Shown: in pieces, positions 58,630-64,000 of the stretch
Numbering within the stretch: position 1 is the stretch's first letter
Layout of the letters: each line of letters opens with the position of its first letter
Assembly (NCBI GenBank): GCA_963779515.1
Contig: CAVZYN010000004.1
Location: forward strand, 159,272-223,271
Direction: 5' to 3'
Length of the DNA stretch: 64,000 nucleotides
DNA from: CAVZYN01 sp963779515
GTDB lineage: Bacteria; Pseudomonadota; Alphaproteobacteria; Rhizobiales; Hyphomicrobiaceae
Notes under the pieces: model-generated
Told to the model about the DNA's origin: nothing
The model's input: the letters and a program-made list of their open reading frames with translations, nothing else
Database searches by the model: none
Made by a program: the position numbers and the translations under genes

Positions 58630-59331
58630 GTGGAGTGCTCGTTGGACGGTACCGGCGCCATCGATCTGATCTTGAGGGGCGATGCGACGCTCTACGCGAT
58701 CGTGCGCCTATCGCTACTGGTGACGGTATCGGCGACGTTGCTCGCGGCGCTCATCGGACTGCCCCTAGGGGCCGTCGTGGCCCTGACACGCTTTCCCGGC
58801 CGCAACGCTCTGATCGTCGTCCTGAACGGGCTGATGGGTCTGCCACCCGTGGTCGTTGGCCTGCTGATCTTCCTCCTGTTGTCGCGCTCCGGGCCCCTCG
58901 GCTTTCTCGGAATCCTCTTCACGCCGAAGGCGATGATCATCGCGCAGGCCGTGCTGATCACGCCGATCGTCGCCGCACTGACCCGGCAGGTGATCGAGGA
59001 TCTCTGGGCCGAGTATCGCGACGAACTGACTGCGATCGGGGTCGGGCCACTGCGGCGGGTAACGACGCTGCTCTATGACGCGCGCTTTTCGCTCGTGACG
59101 ATCCTGCTCGCTGGCTTCGGGCGGGCGGCGGCTGAAGTCGGCGCGGTCATGATCGTCGGCGGCAACATCGACGGTTTTACGCGCGTCATGACCACGTCCA
59201 TCGCGCTTGAGACATCCAAGGGCAACCTCGCGCTCGCGATCGGACTCGGGCTGGTGCTCATCGCCATCATCATGACGGTCAACGCGTTCGCCTGGGGCGT
59301 CCGGCAATGGGCGGAACGCCATGCGGGATGA
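58630..59331 (+). CDS. tupB: Tungstate ABC transporter permease TupB
   Basis: The 233-residue protein has about five membrane helices and the permease EAA-type loop EYRDELTAIGVGPLRRVTTLLYDARFS, with conserved GLPPVVVGLLIFLLLSRSGPLG and GFGRAAAEVGAVMIVGGNI, diagnostic for TupB. It forms the channel for tungstate with TupC ATPase, taking it from TupA. The frame is intact, in contrast to the genes after it. A strong AGGAGG lies at 58591, 34 bases before GTG 58630, so the true start is uncertain. Confidence 0.9.
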   Translation: MECSLDGTGAIDLILRGDATLYAIVRLSLLVTVSATLLAALIGLPLGAVVALTRFPGRNALIVVLNGLMGLPPVVVGLLIFLLLSRSGPLGFLGILFTPKAMIIAQAVLITPIVAALTRQVIEDLWAEYRDELTAIGVGPLRRVTTLLYDARFSLVTILLAGFGRAAAEVGAVMIVGGNIDGFTRVMTTSIALETSKGNLALAIGLGLVLIAIIMTVNAFAWGVRQWAERHAG

Positions 59332-60050
59332 TCTTGCGACCACGCGCCACGCACTGCGCGATCCCGCGACCTGAGGCGCTGCCCGATCGGTTCGATGCGG
59401 TCGCTATGCTGCCGACGTCACCGCTCCTGTCGACTCGCCGTCGTGAGCCCGGCGCGCCGACGATCTCTGGGCCCGAACGGTTCCGGCAAGACGACGCTGC
59501 TCAAGCTCGCAATGGGGCTCGTTGCACCGACAAGCGGAATGATCACGCTGGCGCCCAACCTCCGGGCCGCGGGTTCGTCTTTCAGCCGCCCGTCATGCTG
59601 CGGCGTTCGGCGGCCGGCAATATCGCGTTCGCGCGCGCAGCGGCCGGCATGCCGCCGATCCGGGCGCGGTGCGAACGTCTGCTCGAACTCGTCGGCCTCG
59701 CTCATGTCGCCGACCGACCCGCGCGCAAACTGTCCGGCGGCGAACAGCAGCGCCTCGCGCTCGCCCGTGCGCTCGCGCGCGAGCCGCACATCCTGTTCCT
59801 CGACGAACCAACCGCGAGCCTCGATCCGGCCGCGACGAAGCGGATCGAGGACGTCATCGCGGCCATCGCGGCATCCGGCGTGAAAATCGTCATGGCGACG
59901 CACGATCTCGGCCAGGCCAGACGCCTCGCGGGCGACGTCGTGTTTCTCGTCAAGGGCCGCCTCGTCGAGCACGCACCGGGCTCATCCTTTTTCCACCAGC
60001 CCACGACGGAGGCGGCCCGCCGCTTCCTCGCGGGCGATCTCGTCCTCTGA
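59328..60050 (+). pseudogene. tupC: Tungstate ABC transporter ATPase TupC (disrupted by several frameshifts as sequenced)
   Basis: From an ATG that overlaps the tupB stop by four bases, the frame is broken near 59405-59580. The Walker A motif GPNGSGKTTLLKLAMG is in one frame (59470-59520), whereas GRGFVFQPPVMLRRSAAGN, the signature LSGGEQQRLALARAL, Walker B ILFLDEPTASLDPAA and the H-loop MATHD are in another. The protein parts match an energy-coupling ATPase, so at least two or three indels are needed. Sequence error or decay cannot be told apart from one copy. Confidence 0.85.
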
Positions 60051-60064
60051 ACCAGGAGTAGCCC

Positions 60065-60907
60065 ATGAAACTTCGAAACATCTCGCCCTTGCCGCCGTCA
60101 TCGCGTTCGTCCCGCTCGGTGCGTCTGCGCAAGACAAGTCGATCGTCGTCGCCTCGACCACTTCGACACAGGACTAGCGGCCTGTTCGGCCACATCCTGC
60201 CGTTGTTCAAGGCCAAGACCGGCATCGACGTAAAGGTCATCGCCAAGGAACCGGCCAAGCGCTCGACACGGGCCGGCGTGGCGATGCCGACGTCGTGTTC
60301 GTCCATGCCAAGGCGCAGGAGGAGAAGTTCGTCGCCGACGGCTTCGGCGTGAAGCGCTTCGACGTGATGTACAACGACTTCGTGCTGATCGGACCGAAGA
60401 CCGATCCGGCCAAGATCAAGGGCACGAAGGACATCGTCGCGGCGCTGAAGGCGATCGACAAGGCCGGCAGCCCGTTCGTCAGTCGCGCGGCGACAAGAGC
60501 GGCACGCATGCGGCCGAACTCGCGCTGTGGAAACAGGCGGCGCTCGATCCAGCAGCAGCAAAGCCGGCATGGTATCGCGAGATCGGCCAGGGCATGGGCG
60601 CGGCGCTGAACACGTCGGGCGCCATGAGCGCCTATGTGCTCGCTGACCGCGGCACCTGGATCAGTTTCAAGAACAAGGGCGATCTGGAGATCGCCGTCGA
60701 GGGCGATGCCAAGCTGTTCAACCAGTACGGCATCATGTTGGTGAACCCGGCGAAGCATCCGGCCGTGAAGAAGGATCTCGGTCAAGCCTTCGTCGACTGG
60801 ATCACCAGCGCCGAAGGCCAGAATGCCATCCGCTCCTACAAGATCGAGGCCAGCAGCTGTTCTTCCCGAACTTCGACGCCAATCAACAACAGAAGAAAGC
60901 CGGTTGA
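60065..60907 (+). pseudogene. tupA: Tungstate-binding protein TupA (at least five frameshifts as sequenced)
   Basis: The parts SIVVASTTSTQDSGLFGHILPLF, FVHAKAQEEKFVADGFGVKRFDVMYNDFVLIGPK, SRGDKSGTHAAELALWKQA, GAALNTSGAMSAYVLADRGTWISF and VDWITSAEGQNAI reconstruct a full TupA with signal peptide, but lie in different frames. Shifts are visible near 60083, 60172 (extra T creating TAG), 60248 (missing G), 60486 and 60850 (missing G). Between them no residue looks damaged, and most are in short homopolymers or GC-runs. The pattern favours sequence error; biological decay is possible. The binding loop TTST/SGTH is conserved. Confidence 0.85.
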
Positions 60908-60970
60908 CCTTTTCTAACGAGCGAGGCGCCCCGCGCGCCTCGCATACTCATCCATCGTCGAGAGCTTCAA

Positions 60971-61772
60971 ATGCGCGTTGCACTCTTCACCATCATTGGA
61001 TTTCTGGTCATGACGTCCGCCGCGACGGCGGAGACCCTCCGCCTCTATGCAGCCGGTAGCCTGAAGGCTGCGATGACCGACATCGCCGCTGCATACGAGG
61101 CGTCCACCAAAGGTGCCCATAAAGTCGAACTCGTGCTCGGGGCCTCGGGCTTGCTGCGCGAGCGGATTGAGGCTGGCGAGATCGCTCACGTTTTTGCTTC
61201 CGCCGACACCGGGCACCCCAAGCGGTTGGAATCTCGAGGCAAAACGACCGCCCCCGTCGCGGTGTTCGCGCGCAACCAACTCTGCGCGCTGGTGCGCGAC
61301 GGCGTGGCCGTTGCATCGGCGACCCTGCTCGACGTGATGCTCGATCCCAAGACTCGGCTCGGCACGTCGACACCAAAGGCCGATCCATCCGGCGATTACG
61401 CGTTCGCGCTGTTCGGCAAGGCCGAACTCGGTTCGAGCTGGCGCAAAGGTAACCTTAGAGGCGAAGGCGATGCAGCTGACCGGCGGGCCGACCTCGGAAA
61501 AAGCGCCCGAGGGCAAAAACCTCTACGGCTGGGTCATGGCGTCCAACAAGGCAGACGTATTCCTGACCTACTGCACGAACGCCATCCTGGCCAAGGCCGA
61601 AGTGCCGAGCCTCGGCATTGTCGAAATGCCGCCCGCACTCAATATCGGCGCAGACTACGGCCTCGTGGTGCTCAAGGACGCGCCGGCCGCCGCCGCGGAT
61701 CTCGCGCGGTTCATCCGGAGCGATGCAGGCCGCACAGTTCTGGCCAAGTTCGGCTTCGGCGCTGGCGAGTGA
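60971..61772 (+). pseudogene. ModA-like molybdate/tungstate-type binding protein (one frameshift as sequenced)
   Basis: The product starts with a signal peptide (MRVALFTIIGFLVMTSAATA) and continues with the anion-binding strand LRLYAAGSLKAAMTDIAAAYE and GASGLLRERIEAGE. A shift occurs near 61450: seven bases, GGTAACC, appear between SSWRK and LEAKAMQLTGG, after which GKNLYGWVMASNKADVFLTYCTNAILAKAEV is intact. It ends with VLAKFGFGAGE. An orphan binding protein: the Tup and FecCD-like permeases are the closest partners. Specificity for molybdate is family-based. Confidence 0.8.
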
Positions 61773-61818
61773 TTCAACTGTGTAAGCTCCACCAAGTCGG
61801 TTCACCCAATGGATCAAG

Positions 61819-62037
61819 ATGACGATTTCGCATGCTGACGGAGGTACGCTGCGCGCAGGCGAGGTCACGGTCATGTCCCCCGGCCGGGCGGATGCATCGG
61901 TGAACGGCACCGTCCTCGTGCGCGGCTTCGACTGTCTCGACGGCACGCCGTTGATCGACCTGAAGCGGGACCGGTCCAGCTACTCGCCGTTGGCGCCGGA
62001 CAAGACATGGCCGTCGAGAGGGGACACACGCACATGA
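61819..62037 (+). CDS. Fragment resembling the C-terminus of a TrmO/TsaA-family methyltransferase
   Basis: The 72-residue frame contains LVRGFDCLDGTPLIDLKRDR, which matches the end of TrmO-type SAM-dependent tRNA methyltransferases. The remaining 100 or more residues of the family are not present, so this is a truncated remnant or a mis-sequenced small gene. Members often accompany molybdate transport genes in alphaproteobacteria. It overlaps the start of the next gene by four bases. Function doubtful. Confidence 0.4.
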   Translation: MTISHADGGTLRAGEVTVMSPGRADASVNGTVLVRGFDCLDGTPLIDLKRDRSSYSPLAPDKTWPSRGDTRT

Positions 62038-63113
62038 GTCCTCGCATCACAAGACGCCGCGCGCTTGTCGGGGCAGCTTCACTCGTCGCCGCACCTGCGC
62101 GCCTGCGCGCCCAAACCACCATCACCGACAGTGCCGGCCGGACCATCACGTTGCCACCCAAGATCGACAAGATCTTCGCCGCCGGAGGCCCCGCGTCCGT
62201 CGTCACCTATGTCATGCGTCCAGACGCCATGGTCGGCTGGCCGCGCGCCAACCGTGCCGAGGAGAAGCCCTATCTACTGCCCGGCGTGCGCGATCTCCCC
62301 GAAGTCGGCATGCTGACCGGGCGCGGCGATACGGCGAACGTCGAAGGGTGCTGAAGGTCAAGCCGGATCTGATCCTCGACTTCGGCTCCGTGCGCGGCAC
62401 GTTCGTCTCGCTCGCCGACAGCACGCAACAGCGCACCGGCATCCCCTATGCGCTGGTCGACGGCCGCTTCGAGGCGACGGCCGCAGTCCTTCCGCCTGCT
62501 CGGGAAAATGCTCGGCGCGCCGGAGCGCGGGGAGACGCTCGCCCGCTTCACGGAAGATCTGTTCAAACGCCTTGACGGTGCGCTCGCGACCATCCCCGAG
62601 GACAAGCGCCCTCGCGTCTACCTCGCGCGCGGACCGGACGGACTCGAAACTGGCCTGAAGGGTTCGATCAACACCGAGATCATCGAGCGCGCGGGCGGCC
62701 GCAACGTCGCGGACGCGCAGGATCAGCGGCGCGGCATCGCCAACGTCTCGCCGGAGCAGTTGCTTGTCTGGGACCCGGACATCATCGTCACCTGGGACCG
62801 GAATTTCCACGACAAGGTGACGACCAAGCCCGATCAGATCTGGTCCTCGCTCAAGGCCGTCGCGGGTAAACGCGTCTTCCTCGCACCGACAGCGCCATTC
62901 GGCTGGATCGACCGGCCGCCGTCGGTCAACCGGCTGATCGGCCTGCAGTGGCTCGCCAACATATTCCATGCCGAGAAGTTGCCGTTCGACATCCGCCGCG
63001 ACACGCACGCATTCTACAAATTGTTCTACCACGTTGACGTTTCCGACGCCGACCTTGTGACCTTGATCGCATGGGCGGACGGTAAGCCTCCGGGACTGGC
63101 GAAGCGGCCATGA
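62034..63113 (+). pseudogene. FecB/BtuF-type (class III) substrate-binding protein (two frameshifts as sequenced)
   Basis: The product starts with a twin-arginine-like signal (MSPRITRRRALVGAASLVAA) and has the family outline DSAGRTITLPPKIDKIFAAGGPASVVTYV, VLKVKPDLILDFGSVRGT, the linking FRLLGKMLG, and GRNVADAQDQRRGIANVSPEQLLVWDPDIIVT. Shifts near 62348 and near 62490 break the frame. Such proteins bind ferric chelates, cobalamin, or, as in Haemophilus MolA, molybdate and tungstate. Being next to Tup and ModA-like genes makes an oxyanion plausible. Its end overlaps the permease gene by four bases. Confidence 0.83.
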
Positions 63114-64000
63114 GCGCGCGTGCGACTGCTGGCCTCGAGCCGACCGTGGTGCTCGCGCTGTTGGCGGTCGCCGTCGTCCTCGCAGCGCTAATCGGCCTCA
63201 GCGTTGGTGCCTTTCCTGTCACTTTCGACACGCTCTCGCGCGCCGTGTTGCGGCTCTGGTCGGGCCCGGCCCGCAAGCAGCCGACGAACGCGTGATCCTT
63301 GTCATTCGTGGCCCACGCGTGATTGCCGGTCTTATCGTCGGCGCTTCGCTGGCAGCGGCAGGCGTCGTCTATCAGGGCTGTTCCGCAATCCGCTGGTTTC
63401 GCCTGACGTGCTCGGCGTCTCGGCGGGCGCGGGGCTCGGCGCGGTGCATTGGCATCTTCCTGTCGCTCCCGTCATAATGATCCAGGCATTCGCCTTCCTC
63501 GGCGGCCTCGCGACGGTCGCCCTGGTATATGCCGTCGCCGCCGCAGTGCAGGGCCGCGACCCGACACTCGTGCTGGTGCTCGGCGGCGTGGTCGTCGGCG
63601 CGCTCGCGGGTGCAGCCATCTCGCTGCTGAAAATCCTGGCCGATCCTTACGACCAACTGCCCGCCATCACGTTCTGGCTGCTCGGCAGCCTCGCCAGCGT
63701 GCGCGGCGGTGAGACTGACCAGCGTCATGCCGCATCGTGTCGTCGGCCTCGTGCCGCTCATCGTACTGCGCTGGCGCATCAACGTGCTATCGCTCGGCGA
63801 CGAAGAAGCGAAGTCGCTCGGCCTCGATGCGGGCAAGCTCCGCGCGATCGTCATCGCCGCTGCAACGCTGATCACAGCCAGCGTGGTCGCCATCTCCGGC
63901 GTGATTGGCTGGGTCGGTCTCGTGATCCCACATATCGCGCGCATGCTGGTCGGACCGAACTTCGAGCGATTGCTGCCTGCCGCCATGATGCTCGGCGCCG
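63110..64000 (+). pseudogene. FecCD-family ABC transporter permease (partial at the window end, at least three frameshifts as sequenced)
   Basis: A BtuC/FecCD-type permease with many helices: VILVIRGPRVIAGLIVGASLAAAGVVYQG, LFRNPLVSPDVLGVSAGAGLGAV, LLGSLASV and LGLDAGKLRAIVIAAATLITASVVAISGVIGWVGLVIPHIARMLVGPNF are family hallmarks. Frame changes occur near 63290, 63380 (a C missing in CAGGGCTG) and 63700. Type II importer permease, partner of the class III binding protein just before it; the gene continues past 64000. The ATP-binding partner lies beyond the window. Confidence 0.83.

Noticed and set aside
1..64000. CRISPR array or cas genes
   Set aside because: No regularly spaced direct repeats of 25-40 bases; the only tandem array is three 12-base units at 18665, without spacers.
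1..64000. Prophage or plasmid origin
   Set aside because: No structural phage, replication-initiation or partition genes; the AlpA-type regulator alone is not sufficient.

Overview
This window is a high-GC chromosomal segment of an alphaproteobacterium, most likely of the order Hyphomicrobiales (Rhizobiales). The assignment rests on gene order and protein character: rarA, groESL with a CIRCE operator, dnaK/dnaJ, grpE-hrcA divergent from rph-rdgB-hemW, an LppC-like lipoprotein next to rsmI-yraN-gshB, and dapF followed by mtaB-ftsY-yciB. No 16S rRNA gene is present, so genus and species cannot be named. Layout: 0-12.7 kb holds rarA, groESL, an MBL-fold hydrolase, an MFS transporter, an HpaI-type aldolase coupled to a 2-hydroxyacid dehydrogenase, and a secreted caspase-like protein followed by a secreted M15-type peptidase. 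12.8-21.3 kb holds a peptide-type binding protein and the Hsp70 genes dnaK-dnaJ (with an FkbM methyltransferase gene between them), alkB, grpE and hrcA. 21.5-28.5 kb is housekeeping (rph, rdgB, hemW, lppC-like, rsmI, yraN, gshB, gst). 28.5-32.2 kb carries a PelA-like polysaccharide deacetylase and a PQQ-type sugar dehydrogenase. 32.3-40.9 kb is again housekeeping (dapF, mtaB, ftsY, two tandem yciB paralogues, marR, ppa, asd). 41-50.9 kb is catabolic and accessory: an aldehyde dehydrogenase, a PfkB kinase, a fumarylacetoacetase-family protein, a HicBA toxin-antitoxin pair, a three-subunit molybdenum hydroxylase with its own MoaD-like protein, and a divergent lone TRAP binding protein. An IS481-type element follows at 51-52.3 kb, then pobA, folD, yggT and tRNA-Ala(CGC). 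Past the tRNA comes gene-poor DNA with an AlpA-type regulator, which looks like the edge of an integrated element. 57.7-64 kb is a molybdate/tungstate-type transport cluster: a DNA-binding regulator with a ligand-binding domain, TupBCA, a ModA-like binding protein, and a FecB/FecCD-like type II importer that runs off the window. Two themes connect genes. First, nearly the whole chaperone regulon lies in the first 21 kb, with HrcA encoded about 18 kb from its CIRCE site at groESL; dnaK has no CIRCE and a different promoter. Second, the oxyanion importers of the right end could feed the molybdenum hydroxylase at 45.6-49.7 kb. A caution for the reader: three otherwise intact genes (dnaJ, dapF, the molybdenum hydroxylase large subunit) each contain one apparent one-base insertion, and from about 59.4 kb to the right end almost every gene carries several indels while the protein sequence between them stays well conserved. 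Sequence error is the simplest explanation, though genuine decay of the right-hand cluster cannot be excluded. Several GC-rich palindromic repeats sit between genes. No CRISPR array, prophage or rRNA operon was seen.
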